This document shows, piece after piece, positions 1 to 11,235 of a DNA stretch of 64,000 nucleotides (position 1 is the stretch's first letter; each line of letters begins with the position of its first letter). A program made the position numbers and the translations under genes. Source of the stretch: Triparma verrucosa (Eukaryota; Sar; Bolidophyceae; Parmales; Triparmaceae); contig BRXX01000213.1 of the NCBI GenBank assembly GCA_030267905.1, positions 1-64,000 on the forward strand, written 5' to 3'. The notes below the pieces were generated by a model. It worked only from the letters and a program-made list of their open reading frames with translations. It did not search any database and had not been told where the DNA came from.

Positions 1-82
1 TAACCCTAACCCTAACCCTAACCCTAACCCTAACCCTAACCCTAACCCTAACCCTAACCCGAACCCGAACCCGAACCCTAAC
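1..82. repeat. Telomere, CCCTAA repeats with CCCGAA variants
   Basis: Uninterrupted CCCTAA repeats (TTAGGG on the other strand) run from base 1. Three CCCGAAC variant units and one last canonical unit sit at the inner edge before unique sequence. The C-rich strand reads 5' to 3' into the contig, as expected for a left chromosome end. TTAGGG is the telomere type of animals, fungi and stramenopiles; most plants have TTTAGGG. The degenerate units lie on the proximal side, as is usual. Confidence 0.97.
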
Positions 83-442
83 AGCGAAAGACCCTTGGGC
101 GGCGACGGGAGTAACGATAGGGGGAGCAGCCTTAGCAGTATTGGGGCCATCAGGAGGGGCCTGTGTCGGCGCCGCTGGCCATGAAATCCTCTCACCAGGC
201 GGCATGCAGAGCTTCTTGTGGAACTTCCAGTGCGTCTTCTGATGCTCTTACGAGCAGTAACGCACTTCACGACAGCGTGAACACTTCAGCGGCGCTGGCT
301 TGGCGCATCCAGGGAAGCTACATGTGTGTGAAAGAAGGGTCGGAGGGATTTGGATGATTTCATTTGGATTTAACGTCGCAGTGTGTTGTTGATGTTGATT
401 TGAGGACGGTCTTTATAATATCGACGTGTAGTTGTTAATAAA
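83..442. other. Short subtelomeric spacer, no gene seen
   Basis: About 360 bp between the telomere and the first ATG. A 64-codon open frame at 163-357 is Ser/Ala-rich, has no recognisable motif and no splice context, and is most likely chance. I see no subtelomeric satellite or transposon remnant. The last 80 bp are AT-rich and probably hold the promoter and 5' UTR of the first gene. Confidence 0.6.
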
Positions 443-1117
443 ATGCGTGGAATCGTTCGTGTGATGAATTATCGATACAAATTGATTGTGGTGATTTTGC
501 TGCGAAAAGTTGGTCCATATTGTAACTCCCACTTCATGAGCCCCGACCTTGCTATCGCATATGCGCTGATGTGCATTGCACAGAACTTCGGTTCTGAGAT
601 CGTAGCCATCCTCCATGGCGATGAAGCCAAGGCCGCGGCTATGACTGGCAACAACGATGTTGACCCTAACGCTCCTCTCGAAGACCTATGTTTAGCGTAC
701 GAGTCGCACCACTTCTCTGGCCTCTCCAATTCTTTGCACGCAGCCGGGATATGCCTTTCGATCCTATCGTTTCTTTCCGCAATAACAAATATTGGTTCCG
801 TTGGACGACTACGAAACCTAGCATGGGTACCACCCCTCTACTACCTCAGCGCCTGGGCAGGGCACTTCTTCATCCAGAAGGACATCCCTGCTGTCTTTAG
901 CTACGGTATGAGTTTCCGCGGCTGGTATGCCGGCGAGTATTGTTCTATGCGTGCCTTTTTCGGCTGGGGAGACAGAGGCTTTGTGACGCTCGCCGAGCCA
1001 TGGCAGTTCATGGCCACCGTGGCCCTTATGGCAATGTGGGTCATTGCCAACAACGGGAGCGTTGCGCCATGTCCCAGTCCCATCAAGGTTAAATCAATAA
1101 AATCAAAAGCAGCATAA
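443..1117 (+). CDS. DUF962/Mpo1-like membrane protein
   Basis: A single exon of 224 residues. It has the two hallmarks of the DUF962 (YGL010w/Mpo1-like) family: an N-terminal YESHHFSGLSNSLHAAG block (Tyr-x2-His, Asn-x3-His spacing) and a later AGHFFIQKDIPAVFSYG block, equivalent to the family's GHFFxEKxxPAxF signature. Hydrophobic segments separate them. Yeast Mpo1 is an ER Fe(II)-dependent dioxygenase in alpha-oxidation of 2-hydroxy fatty acids; whether this member has that activity is inference. The conserved His residues are present. In-frame Met codons at residues 8 and 32 (base 536) are alternative starts, so the first ~30 residues are uncertain. The stop is followed at once by an A-rich tail and lies 42 bp from the convergent gene. 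Confidence 0.7.
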   Translation: MRGIVRVMNYRYKLIVVILLRKVGPYCNSHFMSPDLAIAYALMCIAQNFGSEIVAILHGDEAKAAAMTGNNDVDPNAPLEDLCLAYESHHFSGLSNSLHAAGICLSILSFLSAITNIGSVGRLRNLAWVPPLYYLSAWAGHFFIQKDIPAVFSYGMSFRGWYAGEYCSMRAFFGWGDRGFVTLAEPWQFMATVALMAMWVIANNGSVAPCPSPIKVKSIKSKAA

Positions 1118-1159
1118 AAAAAAACAATCCCATATATATTCGAATCAAAAACTGTTCTG

Positions 1160-3793
1160 TCAAATCTTCTCCGCATCGTCGTCTCCTCCAACAATTTCAA
1201 TAATTTCCTCGTAGCCGTTCTTATTCCTCCGCCTTCTTTGCCTGCCCTCCCAAAATACTGCCAGGGCACCGGCCACGATGATGGAGGTCAGGATAACAAA
1301 AGGTGCAGCCGTGACCGGCGCGGTAATTCTCAGATCCTCAACCTTGTCCTGAATATCCCAGATGACGTCGTCATGGCCGTCTACGCTGAGGCAGTGGGGT
1401 CCGGTGCGCCCCGGCTGACACAGGCACCTGCCGCTCTCGCACAATCCGAAATAGTCTCCTCCGCAGGCATCAATTGACTCAACGTCGCACTTCCCCCCGC
1501 CCCTGGGCACCTTCTTCAAGGGGACTGTGTCTGAGTGTATACATGTGTTGGTATGTTATCCGCATCCACAATCCACATCCACACCACCACATCCACACGC
1601 CACTACTCTCTCACCTTCCTCCCTCGTGTAGCTCTTGGCATTGCCCTCGATCCAGCGCCTCGTCGGCCTCTCCGGCGTGCTGCAGCCGACCTTATGCACT
1701 GGGTTCTCCTTGTCCTGGTACAGCCTGATGTAGTTGACCTTGTAGTTGGCGCCTGGTTCGTCGTAGCCCTCCTCGGTGGCCTTGAGCATGTCGCAGAATC
1801 CTGGGCTGAAACCGCACGTCTTCTCCCACTCGGCTGATTCGCAGTCGTAGTCCTTGCAGCTGCAGCCCTCCGGGCACGACTTGGGAAATCCCCAGTCCTT
1901 CGATATCGCCGTATTGAGCAGGATGTAGGATGGCTCCGAGGGAATTTCCGCCCCCTCGGGTCCCTTGATGGACGTCCCGTTGATGCCGAGGATGAGGTCG
2001 TCGTCGATGTACCAGTTGATGAACCCGTCGCCGTGCATTTCCGACGGCGGCTCCCAGTGCAGCTTGAACTTGTGGCCTCCCGTGAAGTGCTTCTCTGAGA
2101 GCTGCCTATTCTGACTGATGGCGTCGCTCCAGTAGTCGTAGCTCATCGAAGGGGCGGCGGCGAAGTGGTTGTAGGTTCCATAAAACGCAATGTTCATGCA
2201 GCTGCGACGAGCGAGGAGTTAGAATTGGATTGCGCAGCGTTGTTAGACTGAAGCTCTTGACCCTCACCTCTCCGGCCCGAACTTGAGCTTCGGGTTCTCG
2301 TACCACTCCCCCGGGCCAGGCCAGTTCCCCGGACCCGGCCTCTTGAACGACTTGCCCGGCGCAACCTGCAAACTGTGCGAGGCGAAGGGTTGTCCTACTG
2401 ACATTTGGATGAACTGTTCTGTGTTGTGCTTGACGGGGCCCGGCTGAACCTCGAATATGTCTACAAGCGAGCGAGCGAGTTAGAGGAATTTGTTAAATAA
2501 AGCGTTTACAAATTAATATAGATGCTTGCTCACCTATTTCCGGAGCTCCTCTGCCCACCCCCTGGGTCATTCCATAGTGAGACGTTTTAAGGCAGGCGGA
2601 CAGCTAGCACGCGCGGACGAGAGAATAAATAAAGGAGTAAAGGAGTAAAGGAGTAAAGTGTTAGCAAAACGAACAGCTACCATCACCGCTCCTCGGCTCG
2701 CTTCTCCTCTCACCTTCTGAGCGTCAATGTGCTTCGGGTCGCAAGCGGTCTGACTCCACGGCCAAATATTATTACTACTGCCAACGTAAGTGTGCCTCGC
2801 GAGGTTCCCCAGCAACCAAAACGCCGGCCAAAGTCCCCCCACGTCGCTCCTCCCAGGCAGAACTACCTCCGCCTCAATCAGCCCCCCAGTGAAGCAGAAC
2901 TTGTTCCACGACTGCAGCATGGCGCTCTTGAAGTACTTTACGTCATGCTGCTTCTTTAACGTTAGGTCGTTAAAGCCGACTACTTCCGTCTTCGTCGCTG
3001 ATGTTCTGATGTTAAGGTGACCGTCCTTGGTGAAGGCGTGGTCTTCGCCGTAGAAATGAAGGGCATTGTTGGTGTAGTCGTTCTTGTTCAGGGCCGTCCA
3101 CATGGGGTCGATGCCGTCTTGGAAGGTTCGGGAATCTACGTCAAACTCGTCTGACATTACGAGATCAAACGACACGAAGGGCTGCGCTCGGAGCGAAGCG
3201 ACGAGTTAGGAATAAAGTGTTGACAATGACAATGACAAAGACAGTGACAGACAAAGACAATGACAACGACAAAGTTGATGCGATCCCAACAGTAGCTGCC
3301 AACAGTAGCTGTCAACGGTAGCTGGCCCAACAGCAGCTGCCTGTTGCTCCCTCACCTTCACATCAGGCGTCGGTGTCGCAGTAGGAGCGTACGTAGGGCT
3401 CTGTGTCGGTGCCTTGGAGTGAAACGGCGGCATGGGAGTCGGCTGCATCGTCGGCGACTCCGTAGGGGACTCCGTGGGCGAACCTGACTCCGGTACCTTC
3501 TTCTTCTCCTTCTTGGGATGACGTGGGGCAAAGTATTGATGAGGATGTGGAACTAGGATAGAGTGAAAGCCCTCAGGAGTAGAAGGGTCGATCCACGAAC
3601 CGTGCACAGTCACCAAGCACTGAAGCAGGAGAAGCACGGCGATCGTTATCACCCGATTGAATGTGTATATTAGTTTTGAGGCGGTAGATGGGACGTGGGA
3701 GCCTTTCGGTCGCTCGTCCTCATCTCCTATTAAGCCTTCGCCACCGAAGCGAAGGTCGAGGGCGCTGCACAGATTCTCAGGGAAAATTCTCAT
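1160..3793 (-). CDS. KRE6/SKN1-like GH16 beta-1,6-glucan transglycosylase
   Basis: Six exons on the minus strand: 3793-3356, 3181-2714, 2603-2534, 2460-2268, 2201-1615, 1524-1160; all junctions keep frame, giving 706 residues. Order: short cytosolic N-terminus, signal anchor (LLLLQCLV), Ser-Pro-Thr stalk, SKN1/KRE6 catalytic domain, EGF-like CESGRCLCQPGRTGPHC motif, then a C-terminal membrane helix and basic tail. The GH16 catalytic signature EIDIFE (Glu324, Asp326, Glu329) is rebuilt across two introns, and NNIWPWS and GRGAPEIDIFEVQ match the KRE6 family closely. KRE6/SKN1 proteins make beta-1,6-glucan in fungi; diatom relatives are implicated in adding beta-1,6 branches to chrysolaminarin. 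ATG at 3793 is the first in frame; upstream codons are open but have no ATG. An EGF-like module plus second helix at the C-terminus is unusual for KRE6. Confidence 0.92.
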
Positions 3794-4246
3794 TTTAACG
3801 CGATAAGAGAGGAAAATGCCGGCGGCGAGCGCCAATATACGCTGAGGGGCGGGTGTGGAGTTTTGGGCAGGTTTGGCGAATCGATGCGAGACTTTTAGGA
3901 TTTCTCAGGTTGCCAGGGATCTGGTGCGTGGCATCATCAGTATGCAAAAGCTGAAGAATCTTGCAATTTTGTTTTCATCCTCCTTAACAAAAACAACTAC
4001 GCGAAGATTTTCACCGAATAGCCTTAGAAGGAACCCTCTTGTATACATTCCTCTCTCAAGCAATTTTTAAACTTCCACGCATCATTACAAAACCTTCCAA
4101 CTCCCATCATGGTTTAAAAAACCCTAACCCTAATTACCATCCTCTCCGTGCTGAAAACAAAAACAACCCAATTTGAAAAATCATAAAATACAAAACTCTT
4201 GCGTTCATATACTCGTACACCCACACACACCACACCGCCTACACTA
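3794..4246. other. Spacer between two minus-strand genes
   Basis: About 450 bp, AT-rich near 3950-4200, with no supported gene. It must contain the promoter of the KRE6-like gene and the 3' end of the EGF/YWTD gene. A two-unit interstitial telomere-like stretch (CCCTAACCCTAA) lies near 4121. Confidence 0.5.
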
Positions 4247-7200
4247 CTATTCATTGCCGTACCAAGCATTTTCTGTCCACCCCGCTGCTCGACTGTCTCC
4301 GAAGTAGCCACAGTCGTTTCTCAGCCCAGCCTGCCCGTTCCCGTCGCTACTACTGTAGCCGTTGAAGCAACTGCATGTTCCCGTCGTCCGGTCGCAAAGC
4401 CCCGAATTGCTGCACTGCTCGTTCTCCTTGTCGCCCTTCACTTGCTGCACCACCTCGATCGTTCCGCCCTGCAGCAGATCTGCGTCGGCTTTTATCAAGG
4501 GCTGCTCGCCTAGTTCGCTGTAGAAGGTGACGTTCGCTATGTTCTGTCCGCCCGCCTTGCAAAAGTCGTCGCCCTGGTTGTACGTCACGCTGATGTTTCC
4601 GAAGGTCCTCATGCTGTGCGAGCGGGTTAGAAAAAATCTCCGACTCTTAGCTCCACCCCAACTCCAACTCCAGCTCCAAACCAACCTCACCTCTGTAGCT
4701 CTTTCTCTAAATCAACGGCCCCAACGTTGAACGGCATCACGTCGCTGTAGTAGCCCTTGAACTGGATCCTGAAGGAACCCGCCGATGCAGTACACCTCAC
4801 TGACTGCATCTCAAAGCTGCAACAATTATATATAATTAATTATGACATTTAACGAGTTAGAACCATATATATATAGTCACCATGGTCTTGATGCTCGATA
4901 TCGCTCTGTACAGTTGTTTCTAAATCGCTTCGCTCCCTCGTCTCACCTCTGGGCCAGAGTCGTGTTCCTCTTCGGCCTGTTCGGATTGTCGCCGAAGGGG
5001 CACGAAGTGTAGCTGCAGTCGTAGCCCATCGGGTCGCTTATGTTGTGCGTCCAAAGTCCGTTGTTGTACCAGTAGATGTCGCACACGCACCCTTGCAGCA
5101 TTTGCGCGTCCCAGAGCTGGTTCGAGGATTTGTTCGTCTGCGCGTGGTAGCTGTAGTCCACCGGCGCCGGGTCTCCCAAGTGGTTCCGCCTGTGGAAGCC
5201 CATGAGCTCGATCGACTGGCACTTGCCCCTTCCGCTGCACTCGAACTCCTCCGACGTCAGCGGGTCGACGCTCACGGGGCAATCCATGCGCTCGCAAGCG
5301 GCCCCGCTAAAGCCCTCCTGGCACTTGCACTCTCCGGTCCTCCTGATGCACGTCCCCCGATTGCTGCACTCGGCCGTCCTGTGGGCGTTGTTCTCCGTGA
5401 CGGCCTCATCGAACCAGGCCGGCCCCTGGGGGCACATGGTGCTGTTGCAGTTCCCGAAGTAGCCGTCGTCGCATGTGCACTTGAAGTTGCTGGCGAAGCC
5501 CCCGCAGGTGCCGTGGCCGTAGCAGTCGTAGTACGGGGTGGAAGCATCGGGGTAACCGTGGCCGTTGTCGAACGCGATGCCCTGCGGATTGTCGATGATG
5601 TGGACTCCAGTGTAGACGCCCGTGTTCCTCCAAGGCTCCGTCCTAGACGCCCAGTATATTTTTTTATTGAGGGTGTCGGTGAAGATGATCTTGTTGTTGT
5701 CCAAGTCCAGCGCCAAGTAGTCCGGGTTCCTAACCCTGTCGTAGGGCTTGCTGCCGGGGTTGACCCACCTGACGATCCAATTTATGGTGGAATTTCCCAT
5801 GTTCACTCTTCCGACCGCCCCGTAGTTCTGCGTGGCATGGTCGCGCCTGTCGCCAATGTAAATGTGGCTGTTGACCAAGTCCAGAGCGATGCCGTACGGA
5901 TCCGTCAAGTTCTGACTGATGAGCAGCGCCGCCGAAGTTCCGTCCAAATTGGCGGTGTAAACCTTGCCGTCGGTCACGGTCTCGTTGCCGCTGTCGACCC
6001 AGTACATCTTCTCTTGCAACAGATCAAGGGCGATTCCCCTCGGGTTGCGCAGCTTCCCGACCTGGGCCTCGATGGTAGCGGTCAAGTCCTCAACTGTGCA
6101 GAGGTACGCCGAGCCCTTGTCCAAGGCGCACCGCCTTATCTTCCCTCCGCTGTTGGCGTAATCTGTGTAAGCGTGGCCCGGATCGTCGTACGTTTTGAAG
6201 GTCGGCTCGTAATTCTTGGACGGGACTGTCCAGTAGGCGTAGCGCTTGTGCCACCGCAAGTCGAGAGCGAGGCCGTAGGGCGCGGATCCTGGAAAGACGA
6301 GCGTTAGAATAAAGTTGTGACAATAATAATAATAAAGTGGTGACGCGATCACAACCGCTCCTCGTTGTCCTCACCTCCGTCAGGGGCGAACCTCTGACGA
6401 TTGTACGCGCCCAGATCGCCCGAGTACGGGTGCTTGAAGGGCTTTTCCTTGGTGACGTTGTACATCTGAACTCGGTCGATGCGGCCCTCGAGCTTGTCGA
6501 CGAAGTAGGCGAAGCCCTCGCTCAGGTCGAGGGCGACGGATCCGGCCGTCATATTGGTAAAATTGAAAACGGCGGCCGGAGCGAGGTCGAAAGTTCCTCC
6601 GGTGGCGTAGTAGTGAAGCCCGGTGTTGGAGCGGTTGCTGGCGGTGGAAAAGTACAGCCTAGCCTCGCTGCTGGGCTTGTCCACGGCCAGCGTCGGGTCG
6701 CTCTGCAGCACGACTCCCGGGCAAGTTTCGACACCGACCCACGCGCTCGTGTTGATAACCGGCCTACCGCACCCACCGAAGGCGTCCTCGAAAGTGTAGT
6801 AGTCTCCGCAGTCACATTTTCCGGTGTCATACTTGCAGGTGCCGATCCCGTTGCACATCAGGGAATCTTTGGATCCGCGGTTGGCATGGGCGACGGAGAG
6901 CGCGTTCGGAGCGACGACTCCGGCGTCCGTCACCGAGGATACCACCCCCAGCGTGGGAAGATTTCCGGAATCGGTTGAAAACACAATCGTGGACACGGTG
7001 GAGGCGGAGTCCCTGCAGACTGCGAGGAGCGAAGCGAACGAGTTAGAAGCTACGTGATGGTGATAGTTTCGTCGATATCTAGAATGGAACTTCTAGCTCA
7101 TCGCTTCGCTCCTCGCTTCTCACCTGCCGTACCGGCACTGAAGGTCACCGCCACGGTGTTCACGTTGACGCCCTTGTTGATGCTGGCGTACAAGTTCACC

Positions 7201-8493
7201 AGCGTGGTCTGGAGGGTGGCGGCGGTGGCGTCGAAGGCAATGTTGGCCGTGTCGATTCCGTCCATGTTGAGCAAAAATGATCCCCCACACGCCCCAGAGC
7301 ACATGCACGTCAAGGTCTGGGTGGTCTTGAAACTCGCCACTACGGCGCCGCCACCGCTGGCCAGCTGATTTACCATGATGTCCATGCTCGGCAGCGCTCC
7401 GCTCTCCTTCTTGAACGTAACGCTGCTGGTCGTCCCAGCGTTGGAGCACACTGTAGTCCCCGCGGAGTAGGCAACCGTGACGGGGGAGCCTGTAGAGTAG
7501 ACTGAGGAATCTGACTTACTGTACGCCAGGGCCATCAGTTGCGAGGCGAACTGCGGTGCGTATAGATAGGGATAGTAGTCGTCGCCAATTAGAGAAGTTT
7601 TCCATTTAGTTTTTGGCTTAGCATTGTCGGTTACTCACCTGACTGGCGGTGGCGTCGTGGCTCAGTATGAAAGTGTTGGTCTTGTACCTCAGCACCAGAT
7701 TCCCTGTGCAGGTGGTCGGGCACTCACAGTAAAGCTTGACCACCTCGTCCACCCCGACGTTCGTCCTAGGATCGTCGCCCTTCTCGCATATCTGCTCAGT
7801 GCAGGCGTGTCCCTCCCAGCCGACATCGCAAACGCAGCCGTGGATTTGATCCGCATCCCAGAGGTTGTAAGTAACGCTCCTGTTGAGGGAGAAGCCGTTG
7901 AACTGCAGGGCGGCCTCCCTCATGCTCATGCACTGCCCGTGGTTGTTGCAGTCGCCTTCGCACTTTAATATCTCGCAGGCGCCTCCTCCGAACCCGGCCT
8001 GGCATTCGCACAGTCCCGTTGTGTAGTCGCACTTTCCCCTATTTGAGCATTCTGCCAGCTTGTGCGCGTTTCCGTTGGCATCGGGGGGGTCCGCCCATGC
8101 GTTGGCTGTGATTTCATATGTGTGCGTATGTGTGCATATGTGTTGTGGGTGTTAGCAAATACATGAAAATTCCTTTCAACTCTTCACGGGCGCCTCGTCC
8201 TCATTCCTGTCTCACCTGTCGGACAGAGCTTTTCAGAACAGTCAGGTCCCGAGAAACCCGGATTGCATTCGCAGATTGAGTGGACGCTGCACACCCCGTT
8301 TCCGCTGCAGAGGTTGTGACATGAGTGTGCTGAGGGCGAGCGGAGTGTTAGGGTCAGTCTTTGTTTGGACGGAGGGAGGGGGAGCTTCGTCTGTACGACC
8401 CCTCGGTAAAGCAAACCACCCATGCCACTCACCCTTTTCAAGAAGGACGAATAGAAGGAGTAGAATCGGGGGCAGAGGGGGCGGAAATTTCAT
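4247..8493 (-). CDS. Secreted EGF-like / YWTD beta-propeller protein
   Basis: Eight exons: 8493-8433, 8329-8216, 8105-7639, 7550-7124, 7019-6375, 6288-4947, 4816-4691, 4613-4247; frame holds throughout, giving 1182 residues. A signal peptide (LPPILLLLFVLL) is followed by EGF-like modules such as CSGNGVCSVHSICECNPGFSG. A module with a GGSFLLNMDG core comes next, then LDL-receptor class B/NHL-type propeller repeats (ALDLxxxxxYWTD-like, e.g. GIALDLLQEKMYWVDSG), another EGF block and a second copy of the GGSFLL-type module (AGSFRIQFKG). No membrane helix is visible, so it is probably secreted or cell-surface associated. Such mixtures occur in adhesion or matrix proteins; its role here is unknown. 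Several introns carry the GAGCGAAGCGA/TCGCTTCGCTC arms discussed in the findings. Confidence 0.88.
7020..7123 (-). repeat. Foldback (introner-like) intron
   Basis: A 104-bp intron of the EGF/YWTD gene. Just inside the donor (GTGAGAA) is GCGAGGAGCGAAGCGATGAG; just before the acceptor is the near-perfect reverse complement (CTCGTTCGCTTCGCTCCTCG). The intron can fold into one long hairpin, with the branch point TTCTAAC at the base of the 3' arm. Its middle (CTAGATATCGACGA) recurs in an intron of another gene at 22372-22475. Confidence 0.85.
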
Positions 8494-8779
8494 CGGGTCG
8501 ACCAGCAGAGCGCGACGGTGACTCGATGAGTGCAGGAAAGTTGCCCTTAGTCAAATTGATTATGTTGCTGTTTTGGAAGGCAAGAAGATTGTTAACGTTT
8601 CTAGTAGGCAGAATTTGACCGAGTTACACGCTAGCTAAACTACTTGGCGGCGAGAGCTTCAACTTCTATCCAGCCAACTTTGACGTCCAATATTCTCTGG
8701 TAAGCAGGCACTTTTACCAGGCTAGCAGCAGAGTGAGCAAAGACAGAACCAGCCACTGGAATAAGCAAAGGGACGAAGC

Positions 8780-10912
8780 ATGGGCGGGACTGTTGGCAAG
8801 GTAAGAGAGAATATAGCTGCAATTTAATTTTTATTGGCCCAACTTTCCTCCGGTGGCCTCTTATATCCTACTGAGTTAGTTCCGAAGGCAGTTCCACCTA
8901 ACCCGAAACCCCCCCCAACAAACCCTTCAGTATCTGGAAGATTCCCTCACGTCGGACTCGGGCAGCGGTAGGCACGTCAGTTTATTACCGAATTTCAAAG
9001 GTTTTGTCAACCGGGATAAGGAATACATCACAAGATGCCTAAAACGATTCAGGGCAGGTGTGGAGTGCCCCGGGGTTGGCCTCAAACAGTTTCGCAACGG
9101 TGAGTGCGTGAGGAGGGGGGGGCGACGACGGGGTTGGGGGGGGGTGGGGGGGGGGTCTGTTACGCTCAATTCTATATAATCTAACCCAGACCATAACGAT
9201 TTGTGTGTAGTGTTTGGTGGGAACAATGGCATAACAATGGCAATGTTCGAGGGATTCGACACAGACAGGAACAAGCTGGTGGATCTGCATGAGTGTTTCG
9301 CCGTCCTTGTGCTGACTGCGAAACTGCCCGTCGTCACAAGGCTGAGGTTATTGTTCGAGCTGCATGACGAGAACGGCGACGACGAGTTGAGCAAGGTGAG
9401 ACGAGAGGATTTAGGGGGAGTGGAATGGGGGAGAGGAGGGGGTAGGGGGGAAGCAAATCAATGTGACTTTCTTGTGCTCACCACTAAACAATACGCACCC
9501 AACAGCTCGAGATTGAAATTATGATGCTGAGCTGTTTGAGGGGGATGGCCAAGATGATTGGAAATTATGTGATGAGTGAAGTGAAGATCAATGCCCTGAG
9601 CGAGTTCATCTTCACAAGGTAACTTTAAAAAAGTGATATTATTTAATCTTTGCGCCACTTCACTCGCTAACACCAAGACTGGCTCTCTTGCCGCGTCACA
9701 GCATCGACAGAGATCACAGCCACAGCATAAGCAGGGAAGAGTTCATCGTCTTCTGCAAGAATTCGCCAGAGGTGTCTACGTACTTCTCAAAGGTCGACGA
9801 AATGAGGACGGAAACGGCCCCAATAGTCACGGCGAATAACAAGCTCGCGGACTTCAGGAAGGTGAGGGGGGAAAGGGGGTGTAATTATGTGTAGAGGAAT
9901 GTAACGTCTTGCGCGCCGCGAACCTACTAACTCATGCTAATCCCCAATATTAAAATTTAAAACCTAGTCCCAGGCCAAGAAGAAAGCCCGGCCGATCCAG
10001 CACCCCCCCTTCAATAGAGGTGCTTGTGGCAAGACCGGCCGAGCGACCCTCCCATACCCCTCCCACAACGACCTTACGATAACCACCTCCGCCCCTTCCC
10101 CCCGCCTATCTCCTATCCCCCCCAACAGCTCCGCCCCCTCCAAGCGCTCCAAGAGAATCGAGGCCGCCTGCAGCCCCCGAGGCGCCGGCTCGTTAGGGTC
10201 CGGAGGCGGCACGATGGACGTCGAGCTCCTCCGCCAAATATTCTCCGGCATAGACGAGAACATGGACGGCGTGATCGACGTGGGGGAGTTCTACCTGAGC
10301 CTTAAATCGACCTCCCTAGAGGACAGTGCTCTAGCGCTGTTCAACAAGGTCGACAAGGACAAGAACGGACAGCTTACAATTCACGAACTAATCCAGCACC
10401 TCTTCCCCTTCGCCGAAGAAGTAAGTGCGACGGCGAGCGAAGCGAGCGTGAACGATTGAGTTGGTGTTGTTTTTGTGTATCGGCGCGCTTCCCTCCTTCT
10501 CTATGTCCGTTCCTCTAACCTTGCCCCACCTTTTCTCCAGGACGACATCGAGAACATCCTCGCCTGGGTAAAGAACGGCGAGTCCTCCCCCGCCCAAATC
10601 TTCACTGCCCCCGAGGCCGAAGCCGAGTACCGCGCCCTCTTCCGCTTCTACGACAAGAACGGCGACAGGAAGCTCACCGTCAAAGAAATCGCAGCCGTGA
10701 TGGCCGAAACGAATAACCTTGACAAGAAGGAGTGCGAGAAGCTCTTCATCGATCTGGGGAAGACCAAGAGAGACGTCATTAAGGAGGACGAGTTCGTAGA
10801 GATGTTGAAGATGTTTATAGAGGGGGACGATTTTGGGGAGGGGGGGAGCGGACCTAAGGAGAATCATATTAGCGATGGCCTGAGAAAATTAGGAAAACTG
10901 GGGAGCCTGTAA
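8780..10912 (+). CDS. Six-EF-hand calcium-binding protein
   Basis: Seven exons: 8780-8800, 8931-9099, 9211-9395, 9506-9618, 9702-9861, 9968-10420, 10541-10912; in frame, 490 residues. Six canonical 12-residue loops are visible: DTDRNKLVDLHE, DENGDDELSKLE, DRDHSHSISREE, DENMDGVIDVGE, DKDKNGQLTIHE, DKNGDRKLTVKE. Most keep acidic residues at positions 1 and 12 and Gly or a small residue at 6; the first loop has Lys at 6 and may be weak. A basic, Ser/Pro-rich linker separates the first three hands from the last three. There is no signal peptide or membrane segment, so a soluble Ca2+ sensor is likely; I cannot name the orthologue. The 21-nt first exon (MGGTVGK) is the least certain part, chosen because its donor and frame fit. 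Confidence 0.85.
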
Positions 10913-11235
10913 TGTAATGTAGTAAACGAAAGAGAAGTTTCAAGTGGAAAATAGACTACTTTCAAGATTCTGGTGTTATTTTGTTGGTACGTCCACACCA
11001 TGGAACTCCACAAGAACGAGCCACGCATCGACTCGGTGACGCACTTCTGTAGGGACACGATGGGGGAGGGGGAAAGGGCGGGAGGATGCGCGAGGGAGGT
11101 TATGATGTACTTTAGAATACACTTTCCGGAGAAGATTAGAGGGCATTTTCTTACTTCAAAGTTCCAGTTTTATTTTACAATGCGCATAAGGCTCTTTTGG
11201 CTCCCCAGATCCCGCTCGTGGGATCAATTCTTCCT
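10913..11235. other. Convergent 3' spacer
   Basis: 323 bp between two convergent stops. It is AT-rich in places and has no open frame with recognisable features. It presumably holds both 3' UTRs and polyadenylation sites. Confidence 0.5.

Noticed and set aside
163..357. A 64-codon open frame next to the telomere
   Set aside because: Low-complexity Ser/Ala composition, no motif, no splice or promoter context; probably chance.
4115..4133. Interstitial telomere repeat as a sign of chromosome fusion
   Set aside because: Only two units of CCCTAA; such short runs also arise by chance and at branch points (e.g. near 18677).
5045..6307. A 420-codon plus-strand open frame
   Set aside because: It mirrors the GC-rich EGF/YWTD exon on the minus strand, where domains are recognisable; the plus-strand translation is Val/Arg-rich nonsense.
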